DNA from: an uncultured Chthonomonadaceae bacterium
GTDB taxonomy: Bacteria; Armatimonadota; Fimbriimonadia; Fimbriimonadales; Fimbriimonadaceae
Direction: 5' to 3'
DNA length: 32,723 nucleotides
Assembly: GCA_946479035.1 (NCBI GenBank)
Contig: CAMLDW010000026.1
Span: 1 to 32,723, forward strand
Positions 1 through 8,289 of the stretch are shown piece by piece. Position 1 is the first letter of the stretch, and every line of letters begins with the position of its first letter. Under the pieces are notes generated by a model. That model was not told the DNA's origin, ran no database searches, and worked only from the letters and a program-made list of their open reading frames with translations. Made by a program: the position numbers and the translations under genes.

Positions 1-407
1 AGCAGGCGCTGGCCTGTGGCTCGGTGGACGATGTCGCCCGTCGCATCGAGGTCGAACGCGCCGTCTCTCGTGTAAGAGATGCCAGCGGAGTTCGAGACCA
101 TTAAGAAACCGCTGCCCTGGATCGCCAGGTCGGTCGGCCGGTTCGTCGAGTTGAGCGAACCCTGTTCGTTGTTGACGTCAGTGCCGGCGACGAGCACGCC
201 CAGGCCGTACTGGATCGGGTTGGTACCGCCAAGAGCGGCGTTCGGGCGCGATGCGCCGCGGATCGTCTGCGCGATCATGTCCTGGAACGTGATGCGCGTG
301 CTCTTGTAGGCGGTCGTGTTGACGTTGGCAAGGTTGTTGCCGATCACGTTCATGCGCGTCTGTTGCGCCTTGATGCTGGCGACGCCAGCGAGCATTGCTT
401 GTAGCAT
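1..407 (-). CDS. flgE: Flagellar hook protein FlgE, N-terminal part (gene runs off the left edge)
   Basis: This is the N-terminal 135 codons of a hook/rod-family protein; the C-terminus lies outside the window. Seen: an N-terminal D0 helix with the family signature GNNLANVNTTAYK, followed by the D1 motif LAIQGSGFLMVSN, both shared by FlgE, FlgF and FlgG. A purine-rich GAGGAAG ribosome site precedes the ATG at 405-407. Known: FlgE polymerises outside the cell into the hook joining rod and filament, on the FlgD cap, with length measured by FliK. The order fliK-flgD-flg_new-flgE matches the hook clusters of many non-enteric bacteria, so FlgE is preferred over FlgF/FlgG, but the missing C-terminus leaves some doubt. 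Confidence 0.85.
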   Translation of the reverse strand, partial: MLQAMLAGVASIKAQQTRMNVIGNNLANVNTTAYKSTRITFQDMIAQTIRGASRPNAALGGTNPIQYGLGVLVAGTDVNNEQGSLNSTNRPTDLAIQGSGFLMVSNSAGISYTRDGAFDLDATGDIVHRATGQRL

Positions 408-534
408 TGTTGTCTTTTCTTCCTCAGGTTTCTTAGTCTGTGGAAGGCCGGCTCGGCCGTTCTGGCCTCGCCCTGGCTCCCGCGCCTTCGGCACGGGTCC
501 ACCAATTTCGCCTTCCCTTTTCTTGTCGTTGCGG

Positions 535-912
535 TCAGACGATGACCGCGCTGTCGATGTTCGTGAACACGTTTTCCTTGAGCTTCTCCTGCTCGACCGC
601 CGTGATGACCGTGCGGTTCTTCACGCTTACGATCAGTGCGACGTTGTCGACCATGACGAGCGACTCCTTCGCGCCCTTGGCGGCCGCCTTCTCCACGCCC
701 TGCATCACGCGCTCCCACGCGCCATGGTCGAGCTGGATGTCCCGGCTCTGAAGGCGCGTCTGCGCGTGGCTGCTGACCTTCAAGCGGTCCGAAAGGATCG
801 CCGAGAAGTCTGGCGCCGCTGCTGACGGTGAAGGAACCCTCGCAGCTTGCTGCGGGCTCGTCCTCGTCTGGACGAGCTTCTGCAACTGGCTGTTCTGGAT
901 CGGTGCGCTCAT
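535..912 (-). CDS. Flagellar operon protein, flg_new (TIGR02530) family
   Basis: A 125-residue cytoplasmic protein. Residues from about 35 onward match the conserved family core: a helical SSHAQTRLQSRDIQL segment, then KAAAKGAKESLVMVDNVALI, then VKNRTVITA and the closing FTNIDSAVIV. This family is found almost only between flgD and flgE in clusters of Firmicutes/Thermotoga type, which is exactly its place here: it starts 4 bp after the flgD stop. Its precise role is not established; a hook-assembly accessory role is inferred from position. The first 34 residues are low-complexity and variable. A 122-bp gap with a short hairpin separates it from flgE. Confidence 0.85.
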   Translation of the reverse strand: MSAPIQNSQLQKLVQTRTSPQQAARVPSPSAAAPDFSAILSDRLKVSSHAQTRLQSRDIQLDHGAWERVMQGVEKAAAKGAKESLVMVDNVALIVSVKNRTVITAVEQEKLKENVFTNIDSAVIV

Positions 913-916
913 TGGA

Positions 917-1336
917 TTACCCCGTGATCTGCTGGATCGAGCTGAGCTTGACCTCGACGATTCCGCCGTCCGTGTCGCGGATGCCCAGGATGCGCTCGCC
1001 GTTCTTGATCGTGACCTGCTCGACCCGGCCCGTCACCAGGCTGTCGAACTGCTGTCCCGTGTCAGTGAACGGCCGCACGGCCGTGACTGTCTTTCCGATC
1101 AGGCTCGCAGCCTGGGACATGTCGATCGAAGACTGGACGTTGTCCAGGCCCTCGACCTGCCCGAGCTGCGCCATCTGCGCGAAGAAGTCTCGGTCGTTCA
1201 TCGGTTCCAGCGGGTTCTGATTGATGAGCTGCACAGTGAGGAGCTTCATAAAAGTCTCCATGTTCAGCTCTGGCTTCGGAGCCGCCGGCTTCATGCCGAA
1301 GTACTGGAAGCCGTCAGTGGGTGTGACTGGATTCAT
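917..1336 (-). CDS. flgD: Flagellar hook assembly scaffold protein FlgD (short form)
   Basis: A 139-residue FlgD. The N-terminal FlgD signature is clear: METFMKLLTVQLINQNPLEP near residue 26, then NDRDFFAQMAQLGQVEGLDN. The conserved SLIGKTVTA segment follows, leading into a short beta-rich tail. FlgD is exported and caps the growing hook so that FlgE subunits can add beneath it. Enteric FlgD is about 230 residues because of an FlgD-Ig/tudor region; this copy is the short form, common in other phyla. An AGAGGAA ribosome site lies in the 15-bp gap after the fliK stop. The downstream flg_new start is 4 bp past its own stop, so the three are surely co-transcribed. Confidence 0.9.
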   Translation of the reverse strand: MNPVTPTDGFQYFGMKPAAPKPELNMETFMKLLTVQLINQNPLEPMNDRDFFAQMAQLGQVEGLDNVQSSIDMSQAASLIGKTVTAVRPFTDTGQQFDSLVTGRVEQVTIKNGERILGIRDTDGGIVEVKLSSIQQITG

Positions 1337-1351
1337 CTGTTTCTGTTTCCT

Positions 1352-3187
1352 CTATGCGAGGGTGTCGAGGCCGACGAGCTTGAACCGTGCAAAGCTCGGT
1401 CCTGGCTCGGCGGCGAGTTGGTCGTGGCGGGGGCCCCAAACGTTGGCGCTCCTCGCGAACTCTTGTCGCATGTCGTGGCCGTGCTTGTTGCCTTGGCCCT
1501 GGCCCTGTTGCCAGGCCTCTGGTCCAGGCTCTTTGCCGACCGTGAAACTGTTGAGCGATAGCCCCTTGTTCTCGATTCCCTGCAAGAGCTCGCTGCGCTG
1601 CGCGTGCAGCGAGTCGCGGAGGTGGTTGTTGCTCGCCGTGACTTGCGCCGACACCTTGTCGCCCGCCGATTGGACGGACACCGTGAGCGTGCCCAGGTCG
1701 TCCGGCTGGAGCTTGATCGTGACGCGGTTGTTGCCCCGCAGCGCAACCATCTCCTGGACCTGGTCGATGACCTTCGCCTTGACCGCAGCTGTTTGCGTGT
1801 CGTCCGGCTTGATTGCTGCGGGGCCGTCCGACTTCGCCACCGGCGCCTCTGGTGCTGCGACGATCGGGCGTGGCTTTGCCTCCTCCGCCTTACTGTCCTG
1901 CTTTACTTCGTCCTCTTTCTTCTCAAGGTGGCTCGTAGGAGCGGGCTTCTCGTTTCTACCCGTCCGCGAAACGGCCTCCGGCTGCTTGAGCGAGACGTCC
2001 ACCTTGGTCTTAGAGTCGTCTTCGTCTTCTGAGCTAGTAGGCCTTGGCTTGACGAGCGGCGGCGTGGCGACGTTGGCTACGATCGGTTGCGCAGGCGAGC
2101 CGTTCGTCGGCTCCGGCCTTGGCTGGGCGCTGGGCAGCGGCTCTTCGAGAACGTTTGCAACCCGCGGCTCAACCGTTGGCGTCGGTGCCTTTTGAAGCGT
2201 TATGACAGAGGAGAACGGCTTGGGCCTCTCGTTCGTGGGCGTGGGGTTCGTCCTGTGAGACTCGACGTTCATCTGCTTGATCCCGAGCGCGTCGACGATC
2301 TTCTTCTCAATCGCGCCGGAACTGTCGGTCAGCTTCTTCGCACCTGTGGCAAACGTCCCATCGCCGCTCTGCACCTGGGGCACAGCAGCAATCGCGCTGG
2401 GAAGCGGCCTCTGGTCCGTAGACAGAACTGTCGTAAGATCGATCGGCACGGCGCTGGACTGGGGCCGCGGCTTGGAGAGCGCTGTCTCTTCACCCGCATC
2501 TTCGCGCTGGATCTGGTCTACCGGCCCAACCATTCTGGTCTCCGGTCTCTTGCGCTGGTCTCCCGCAGCAAAAGGCTTGGGCTTCTCGCCCGTAACGCTG
2601 AGCCGCGTCGTGCCCGCGGCGGCCTGTGGCCCAGAGGTCGCGGTTGGAACGCCCCCACTGCTCGAGGCAGCGGGCTGCGGCACGTGCTTTTGCCCCAGAT
2701 GGAAGAGCATCGAAAGCAGCGCGCTGATGCCCGCCGGCAGCGTCTTCGAAACGAGCGCGTCTGCGATTGCTTTCTTGAACCCTTCGATGTCGCGCGGATC
2801 GAACTGCGCGGGCACCGGCACCCCGAGCGCCTTCAGCAGGTCGCTGTAGTTGGGAGTGTTCGCATTGAGTCCATGGCCACCAAGATCGATCGAAAGCCCG
2901 ACGGACTTCTCGCCCGCGGTCGTCAACTGCGCACCCGTGAATGCCGAGGTGAGAGCAGAGTTAGAGGGCGCTACCTCCAGTTTGAGCATCTGCTTCAGAA
3001 GGTCCAGTATCAGCGCCGGAGTCTTCGGCCCGGTCGCCACTTCCTTCTGAAGCCCGCCCACTCCGAGTGGAGGGCTTCCAAAGCCGGGTGGACCGGTGTC
3101 TGCCTCGGTCGGCGCTCCGCTTTGAAAAGCCTTCGCCACGGCAGGCACTCCCACCAGTGAGAACAGGTTCAGCTTTGTAAGGTCCAT
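1352..3187 (-). CDS. fliK: Flagellar hook-length control protein FliK
   Basis: A 611-residue protein with FliK architecture. There is a long Pro/Ser/Lys/Glu-rich, probably disordered stretch (about residues 30-470) that works as a molecular ruler. A compact C-terminal Flg_hook domain follows (about 473-552), containing NNRVTIKLQPDDLGTLTVSV and the helix region before LSLNSFTVGK. A Gln/Gly/His-rich tail of about 60 residues ends the protein. FliK is secreted intermittently and switches the export gate from hook to filament substrates. It is the first gene of the hook block. The ATG at 3185-3187 has no strong Shine-Dalgarno and I see no clear sigma-28 or sigma-54 promoter upstream. Identity rests on the C-terminal domain plus synteny with flgD and flgE. 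Confidence 0.9.
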   Translation of the reverse strand: MDLTKLNLFSLVGVPAVAKAFQSGAPTEADTGPPGFGSPPLGVGGLQKEVATGPKTPALILDLLKQMLKLEVAPSNSALTSAFTGAQLTTAGEKSVGLSIDLGGHGLNANTPNYSDLLKALGVPVPAQFDPRDIEGFKKAIADALVSKTLPAGISALLSMLFHLGQKHVPQPAASSSGGVPTATSGPQAAAGTTRLSVTGEKPKPFAAGDQRKRPETRMVGPVDQIQREDAGEETALSKPRPQSSAVPIDLTTVLSTDQRPLPSAIAAVPQVQSGDGTFATGAKKLTDSSGAIEKKIVDALGIKQMNVESHRTNPTPTNERPKPFSSVITLQKAPTPTVEPRVANVLEEPLPSAQPRPEPTNGSPAQPIVANVATPPLVKPRPTSSEDEDDSKTKVDVSLKQPEAVSRTGRNEKPAPTSHLEKKEDEVKQDSKAEEAKPRPIVAAPEAPVAKSDGPAAIKPDDTQTAAVKAKVIDQVQEMVALRGNNRVTIKLQPDDLGTLTVSVQSAGDKVSAQVTASNNHLRDSLHAQRSELLQGIENKGLSLNSFTVGKEPGPEAWQQGQGQGNKHGHDMRQEFARSANVWGPRHDQLAAEPGPSFARFKLVGLDTLA

Positions 3188-3251
3188 AGTCCGGCCTAGC
3201 CATATCTTCGGCTGGGGGTGCCCGCAAATTTAGCAGGGAGTCCTGAATTGC

Positions 3252-3280
3252 TTGGCTTGAACCTGGCGATCTGCCATACT
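3252..3280 (+). promoter_or_regulatory. Candidate sigma-70-type promoter for the GH42-like gene and era
   Basis: TTGGCT (3252-3257) and CATACT (3275-3280) are separated by exactly 17 bp on the plus strand, in the 209-bp divergent gap between fliK and the 3397 gene. This would give a leader of about 110 nt. The hexamers are only partial matches, so this is a candidate only. The rest of the gap shows no gene. Confidence 0.4.
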
Positions 3281-3396
3281 GGGGCGTCCCAAGCTCAGTT
3301 TTCGGTCTGAGACCCCAACAGTCCACCGGGGAGCAAGCTTAGGGGCCTGGACGCTGGCGTAGGCCCGTACAGAAATCCACACCGCGCGGCAAGCAC

Positions 3397-6306
3397 ATGC
3401 CAAGAGAAGAAAAAGACCAGATTCAGGCGGAGAACTCCGCCCCGCTAGACGACGCCACGGCCAACGAAGGAGAGCCCAAAAAGCGCATCAGCCTGCGCAA
3501 GTCGGAGACCCGCAAGCCAAGGCCGGAGCGCGGCCGTAGAGACCGCGAGGCCAAGACAGATGCCCCACCGGTCGTCGCTCCGCCTCCTGTGATCCATGCC
3601 CCCGAAGGCGCGGAGGACGTCCTCGCGCACTTGAGCTGGAGGCCGAGACAATCGCGCCCAATCCCCACAAACACAGAGGAAGAGCCCGTCGCACCCAAGG
3701 CAAACGCCACCTTCCGCCAAAAGAGAGAGCCGGCCGCGCCCCAACTGCAAAGAAAGGAGCCCGCCGCCGCAAAGCCCGCACCCCAGCACAAAGAAGCGCC
3801 TGCGGTCCCCAAACGCAAGCCGATCAGGATTCACGAAGAGGCTGCGCAGGTCATCCTGCACGAAGGGATCCCGAGCCTTGTCTACAAAAAGCACATCGTT
3901 CCTCCTATGATGTTCGCCGCCAGACTCGGCGAGGACAAGCACCGCGAAACCGTCCTGGACGAAGCCCGAATGGCCGCCGACAAAGGAGTCAGGCTCGCAT
4001 CCGTGATGCTCGACGTGGTCGTCGAAAAGGCCACGATCGAGTCGGCGGCAAAGAGCGCCCTAGAATCCGTCGCCGCTCTGCGCGATGCAAACCCCGAAGG
4101 GCTCTTCATCTTGCGCACGAACCTCGTCGCGCCCAAAGACTGGGACAGGCGATACAAAAAGGCCCGCTACAAGAGCGGAGGCGTGTACTCCGACGAGCCG
4201 AGCGTATGCGACGACGAGTTCTGGTCCGTCGCCGAAGAGTGCCTGGTGAGTTTTATCAAGTCTGTGCGCGAGCAGGACCGCGAAGGCTCTGTCATCGGCG
4301 TCCACATCGACCGGGATGAGTGGTTCTATAGGAACGGCGCCACTTGCGACGTTTCAGACTCCGCGAGAGAAGCGTTCGGCAAATGGCTGCGCCACCGCTA
4401 CCGCGACGACAAGGTCTCCCTGCGGGCTGCGTGGTTCGACGGCACCGTCGAATTCGACACCGCACAGATCCCAGAGCCGACCAGCGTCAAGTCCGGCGAG
4501 GAGTTTGTCCGGACCGGCCGTCGCGCGCGCAAATGGGTCGACTTCAATCTCTTCTTGAGCGACTCCACAGTCGACCGCATCGCCAAGCTCGCCTACGCCG
4601 CAAAGCAGGCCAGCGAAGGATGGTTCCTCGTCGGCGTCAGTTACGGATATACCTTCGAGTGGTCGCACCCCGGCAGCGGCCACCTCTCGCTCGGAAAGCT
4701 CCTGCGCTGCCCGGACGTCGACTACATCGCCGGCCCGCCCAGCTACAAGGGCCGCGAGCCAGGCGGATCTGCCCCCTTCCCTTGCCCCATCGACAGCTTC
4801 ACCCTCAACGGCAAGCTCTATATCAGCGAAGACGATTTCAAGACCCCGATCAGCGGCGGCAACGAGCCGGACGAGCACAACCCGCTTATGAAGACGCCCC
4901 AGGCGCTCGAGAGCGCCCACTGGCGCAGCGCAGGCGCTGCCCTCGCCCACCGCGCAGGCGCCGCTTGGATCGATTCCTGGGGCAACGGATGGCTCACCTC
5001 CCGCGGGATCTGGGAGAGGGCCGCCCTCGTGGAGCGCACGCTTGGTCAGAGGTACGCGGTACCGCAGGGCGAGACCGACGTCGCCGTCTTTGTCGACGAG
5101 CGCTCGCTCGCCTACCTCGTCGACCCCCGAGCGTTCGAGGTGCTCGTGCAAAACGTGCGCGAGTCGGTCCTGCGCTCTGGGCTGAGCGCGAGCTTCTACC
5201 TCCTGAGCGACCTCGCCCACCGCGAGAACTTTCCTGAGTCGAAGCTCTACGTCTTCATGAACGCCTGGGACCTGCGCCCCGAGGTCCGCAGCGCGGTCAA
5301 GACGCGCCTGCAGCGCGACAACAAAGTCCTCTTTTGGCTCTATAGCGCCGGCCTCTTCGAAGCAGGGCGCGAGTCCCTCGAGCGAGTCCGTGAAGTCACT
5401 GGCATCCCGCTCAAGCCGCAGCCCTACCACAGCAAGCCCGGCACGACGCTTCTCAACACTCGCCACCCGCTCTGCTCCTCCCTGCCTGTCCAAAAGATGG
5501 CGGAGGGCGGACAGCTCGAGCCCAGCTACTTCGCGATCCCGGAGGACAGCACAGTATTTGGCGAGTACTCGCACACGGGCCTGCCGAGCTTCGTCGTCAA
5601 AGAGACCATCGACGAAAAGGACAAACAGAACCTCTGGACCTCCGTGTTCCTCGGAGAGCCCGTCGTGACCCCGGGACTTTTCCGCGCGCTCGGCCAGATG
5701 GCTGGCGCGCACGTCTGGAACTTCGACGACGACGTCGTCCATATCCGAGCACCGTTCGTAACCGTCCATTGCAAGGGCGCTGGGCAGCGCACCCTCACGC
5801 TTCCCAACAACTGGAGCGCGTACGACCTCGTAGGCGCAGAATGGGCCAACGTCGAGTCCAACAGCATCCGATTCACCGCCATCGACGGACACACTTACGT
5901 CTTCCTCGCTGGAATCAAGACAGAGATCGAGACGCTGCTCAATGCCGACCTTGGGCCATTGCTCACGCTTGATAGGATCGAGCCGCGCGGCGACGACACG
6001 GTCCACTGGGACGCCGTCCAGTTCGACGTCCAGATCATGAAGCTCGACGAGTGGGTCGAGGAGACCTGGTCCGAGCAGCACGCCGACGACCTCCTCCTTA
6101 AGCCCTCCATGCTCGATATCGACACGGAGCCACAAGAAGAGGAGCCAGAGCCGGAGCAGAAGTCCCGCGGCAGGCAGAGGGGCCGCGGCAGGCGAAGGCG
6201 AGGCGGCAGGCGCGGTTCCGAAGAGACCGCACAGCCGCGCAGAGAGGGCGCGGACATGGAGTTTGACGAGGCAGGCATCGGCGTCCTCTTCCGCAAGCGC
6301 CAATGA
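3397..6306 (+). CDS. GH42-like glycoside hydrolase (beta-galactosidase fold) with basic disordered tails
   Basis: A 969-residue protein in three parts. Residues 1-150 are Lys/Arg/Glu/Pro-rich and look disordered. Residues about 160-560 resemble a GH42-type TIM barrel: E308 in HIDRDEWFYRNG is the likely acid/base, FGKWLRHRY is a family-typical helix, and E478 in LYISEDDFKT is the likely nucleophile, followed by AWIDSWGNGWL. Residues about 565-700 look like the class-I-glutaminase-like trimerisation domain (YVFMNAWDLRPE, KVLFWLYSAGLFEAG). The last 70 residues contain an Arg/Gly-rich run near 925-945. No signal peptide is present, so it should be cytoplasmic. The ATG lacks a clear ribosome site. 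Its stop overlaps the era start. The sugar substrate cannot be told. The tails are unusual for a glycosidase. Confidence 0.7.
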   Translation: MPREEKDQIQAENSAPLDDATANEGEPKKRISLRKSETRKPRPERGRRDREAKTDAPPVVAPPPVIHAPEGAEDVLAHLSWRPRQSRPIPTNTEEEPVAPKANATFRQKREPAAPQLQRKEPAAAKPAPQHKEAPAVPKRKPIRIHEEAAQVILHEGIPSLVYKKHIVPPMMFAARLGEDKHRETVLDEARMAADKGVRLASVMLDVVVEKATIESAAKSALESVAALRDANPEGLFILRTNLVAPKDWDRRYKKARYKSGGVYSDEPSVCDDEFWSVAEECLVSFIKSVREQDREGSVIGVHIDRDEWFYRNGATCDVSDSAREAFGKWLRHRYRDDKVSLRAAWFDGTVEFDTAQIPEPTSVKSGEEFVRTGRRARKWVDFNLFLSDSTVDRIAKLAYAAKQASEGWFLVGVSYGYTFEWSHPGSGHLSLGKLLRCPDVDYIAGPPSYKGREPGGSAPFPCPIDSFTLNGKLYISEDDFKTPISGGNEPDEHNPLMKTPQALESAHWRSAGAALAHRAGAAWIDSWGNGWLTSRGIWERAALVERTLGQRYAVPQGETDVAVFVDERSLAYLVDPRAFEVLVQNVRESVLRSGLSASFYLLSDLAHRENFPESKLYVFMNAWDLRPEVRSAVKTRLQRDNKVLFWLYSAGLFEAGRESLERVREVTGIPLKPQPYHSKPGTTLLNTRHPLCSSLPVQKMAEGGQLEPSYFAIPEDSTVFGEYSHTGLPSFVVKETIDEKDKQNLWTSVFLGEPVVTPGLFRALGQMAGAHVWNFDDDVVHIRAPFVTVHCKGAGQRTLTLPNNWSAYDLVGAEWANVESNSIRFTAIDGHTYVFLAGIKTEIETLLNADLGPLLTLDRIEPRGDDTVHWDAVQFDVQIMKLDEWVEETWSEQHADDLLLKPSMLDIDTEPQEEEPEPEQKSRGRQRGRGRRRRGGRRGSEETAQPRREGADMEFDEAGIGVLFRKRQ

Positions 6307-7196
6307 GCTTTCGAACCGGCGTCGTCGCCGTCCTTGGCCGCCCGAACGTCGGCAAGAGCACCCTGGTCAACGCCGTCGTCGGCCAGAAGGTCTCCATCGT
6401 CTCTGACAAGGCTCAGACCACTCGCCGTCGCACCGTCGGCGTGGCGACCACCAAGGACTGGCAGATCGTCTTCATCGATACCCCGGGCGTCCACGCGCCT
6501 CAGCACAGGCTCGGAAAGGCCCTGAACGAAACGGCCAAACAGTCTGTGCAGGACGTCGACGTGCTGCTCGTCATGGTGGATGTGAGCAAGCCCCCGAACA
6601 AGGACGACGAGAGCCTCGCCAAGATGCTCCACGAGTCGGAAGCGCTCAAAAGGGAGAGCAGCGTGCTCTGCCTGAACAAGATGGACCTGCTCAAGGCCGA
6701 AGACGTGCAGCGCCAATACGAGCTCTATCACAAGCTCTTCCCCGCCGGCGCTGACATGATGACTAGCCTGACGAAGGGCCAGAACCTCAATGAGCTCGTG
6801 GCGCTGATCGTCGAGAGGCTCCCCGAGGGCGAGCCGCTCTACGACGCCGAAACGGTGACCGACCAGCCCATGCGTCTATTCGCCGCCGAGCTCGTCCGCG
6901 AGAAGATCCTGCATGCCACGCGCGAAGAGGTCCCTCACGCGGTCGCGACCTACGTCGAGGAGTGGGAAGAGGACGAAGACCTCGCGCGCATCTCCATCGT
7001 CGTGATGGTCGAGCGAGAGGGCCAGAAAGGAATCATCATCGGCAAAAAAGGAGCGATGCTAGGCCAGGTCGGCAAGGCCGCCCGAGAAGAGATCGAGCTC
7101 GCGCTCGGCAAGAAGGTCTTTCTAAAGCTCTTCGTCAAGGTCAGCGAGGACTGGCGTCAGAGCCCGCGGATCCTGCAAGAGCTCGAGTATCACTAG
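6303..7196 (+). CDS. era: GTPase Era
   Basis: A 297-residue Era of normal length. The G1 loop GRPNVGKS is at residues 12-19, the switch region has QTTRRRTVG, G3 DTPG is at 59-62 and G4 NKMD at 125-128. The C-terminal KH domain carries GQKGIIIGKKGAML with its GxxG loop, followed by the family ending KLFVKVSEDWR. Era binds the 3' end of 16S rRNA and helps 30S subunit maturation. The ATG overlaps the stop of the upstream GH42-like gene (ATGA at 6303-6306), so translation is coupled to that gene. This is an odd partner, since era usually sits with rnc, ybeY or recO. Confidence 0.97.
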   Translation: MSFRTGVVAVLGRPNVGKSTLVNAVVGQKVSIVSDKAQTTRRRTVGVATTKDWQIVFIDTPGVHAPQHRLGKALNETAKQSVQDVDVLLVMVDVSKPPNKDDESLAKMLHESEALKRESSVLCLNKMDLLKAEDVQRQYELYHKLFPAGADMMTSLTKGQNLNELVALIVERLPEGEPLYDAETVTDQPMRLFAAELVREKILHATREEVPHAVATYVEEWEEDEDLARISIVVMVEREGQKGIIIGKKGAMLGQVGKAAREEIELALGKKVFLKLFVKVSEDWRQSPRILQELEYH

Positions 7197-7199
7197 AGG

Positions 7200-8105
7200 C
7201 TACTTCCAGTCGAACTGCGCCACCACGTACCGGTGGTCCGAGACCCGGCTGTTGCTCGCCCATGTCCCCTGTGGCCTAAGATCCGACGAGCACCAAACCT
7301 GGTCGATCCTAAAGAGCAGCACAGAAGAAAGAGCGGTCGCGTACCACCCTCTCCCCGCCGCCCTGAACGAGTCCGTCAGGTCCGGCCCAAGGATCTCCGG
7401 CTCGCGGGAGTCCGGCACGAGGTTGAAGTCCCCGCCCAGCACCATCGGCGATCCGGTCCTGAGCTTCTTGACCGATTCCCATATCCCGGCCAGCTCCTCC
7501 AAGTGCTGCTCCCGATGGACCGTGTAGTTCCGCCAGCAGTCGGCAGACCAATAGTCGAGCCGCACGTGCGGCGCCTGCATCCGTAGGCTCACCACGTCCA
7601 TCTCCCGTCCGTCCTTCAGCTTCACGTGCGCAAACGTGAAGTCGCCCGACCTCTTGTTCACCGAAACGATCTTGCCGCGCACAAAGATGCTCGCGTCGAG
7701 ACCGAACACGCCCTCGTAGTCCGCGCCCAGTTCGTCACGGAGCACCTCTTTCTCGTCCGGTAGGTCGGCCGACTCTTGCAAGAGCACGATGTCTGGCCGC
7801 ATTGGAGCGACCTCCCGGATCGCTCCCAGCATCGCCCCGGCCGTGTTGAACGTCACCACGCGCAGGCCGTGCTCGCCCAGGTTCGGCGGCATCACGATCC
7901 GCCATACATCTGAGAAGACCACCGCGACGACCGTCCATGCGGCCAAGGGCAACAGCAGAGAGCGCCAAAACCCCTTCCGCCTCTCCAACGTCAGCAGCAG
8001 CCCGCCCACCGCCCACACCCACGAGGGCCAGATCGTCATAGCCTCAAGTGCAAATGGCCGCGCCCAGTAGAGCGCAAAGAACGCTGTAGCGAACAGCACG
8101 GACAC
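7200..8105 (-). CDS. Endonuclease/exonuclease/phosphatase-family protein with N-terminal membrane segments
   Basis: From the GTG at 8105 this gives 301 residues. About three hydrophobic segments occupy residues 1-70, followed by an EEP (DNase I-like) domain from about 82. EEP signatures are in order: VVTFNTAG, IVLLQES (metal-binding Glu), GGDFNLVPDS (catalytic Asp/Asn) and SDHRYVVAQF (catalytic His). The layout matches membrane-anchored EEP proteins whose catalytic domain faces outward; the substrate (nucleic acid, phospholipid or inositol phosphate) is unknown. An in-frame ATG at 8237 would add a Ser/Arg/Pro-rich leader, but that stretch lies over the FeoB-associated gene in another frame. 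I therefore prefer the GTG at 8105 (or 8099), which also starts at the first membrane helix. The start is uncertain. It converges on era, with 3 bp between stops. Confidence 0.75.
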   Translation of the reverse strand: MSVLFATAFFALYWARPFALEAMTIWPSWVWAVGGLLLTLERRKGFWRSLLLPLAAWTVVAVVFSDVWRIVMPPNLGEHGLRVVTFNTAGAMLGAIREVAPMRPDIVLLQESADLPDEKEVLRDELGADYEGVFGLDASIFVRGKIVSVNKRSGDFTFAHVKLKDGREMDVVSLRMQAPHVRLDYWSADCWRNYTVHREQHLEELAGIWESVKKLRTGSPMVLGGDFNLVPDSREPEILGPDLTDSFRAAGRGWYATALSSVLLFRIDQVWCSSDLRPQGTWASNSRVSDHRYVVAQFDWK

Positions 8106-8124
8106 GACGGTGCGCCAGGGGCGC

Positions 8125-8289
8125 TTACTCTTTGGGCTCGGCTCGTTTGGACTGTTCGCAGGCACACACGTCTCCGCAGGCTCGACACGCCCCCTTCGGC
8201 TTGCCGAACGGTCGCAAGAACTGCCGCACGACGACAAACAGCGCGACGCATACCGTCGCGCCGACCAAGGCGCCTTCGATCCAACTCAA
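8125..8289 (-). CDS. FeoB-associated Cys-rich membrane protein (small)
   Basis: A 54-residue protein read from a TTG at 8287-8289 that overlaps the feoB stop as TTGA. It has one transmembrane helix (about residues 6-24) and a basic linker, then four clustered cysteines in CRACGDVCAC and a charged tail. This is the plan of the FeoB-associated Cys-rich proteins found directly after feoB in many bacteria. They are thought to help ferrous-iron transport, perhaps like FeoC, though the function is not proven. No better ATG or GTG lies close to the helix, and the stop/start overlap supports translation coupled to feoB. A longer in-frame start at 8373 would lie inside feoB and is less likely. Confidence 0.75.
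   Translation of the reverse strand: MSWIEGALVGATVCVALFVVVRQFLRPFGKPKGACRACGDVCACEQSKRAEPKE

Noticed and set aside
479..497. 8-bp GC-rich hairpin between flg_new and flgE
   Set aside because: No U-run follows it on the flagellar strand and both genes belong to the same operon, so a terminator is not supported; it might only be an RNA-processing structure.
4354..6303. 649-codon open frame on the minus strand opposite the GH42-like gene
   Set aside because: Composition is that of a shadow frame in GC-rich DNA; no motif is recognisable and the plus-strand frame has clear domains.
7200..8237. ATG start at 8237 for the EEP-family protein
   Set aside because: Its 44-residue leader is read across the FeoB-associated gene and lacks features; start codons at 8105 or 8099 place the first membrane helix at the N-terminus. 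Not fully excluded.
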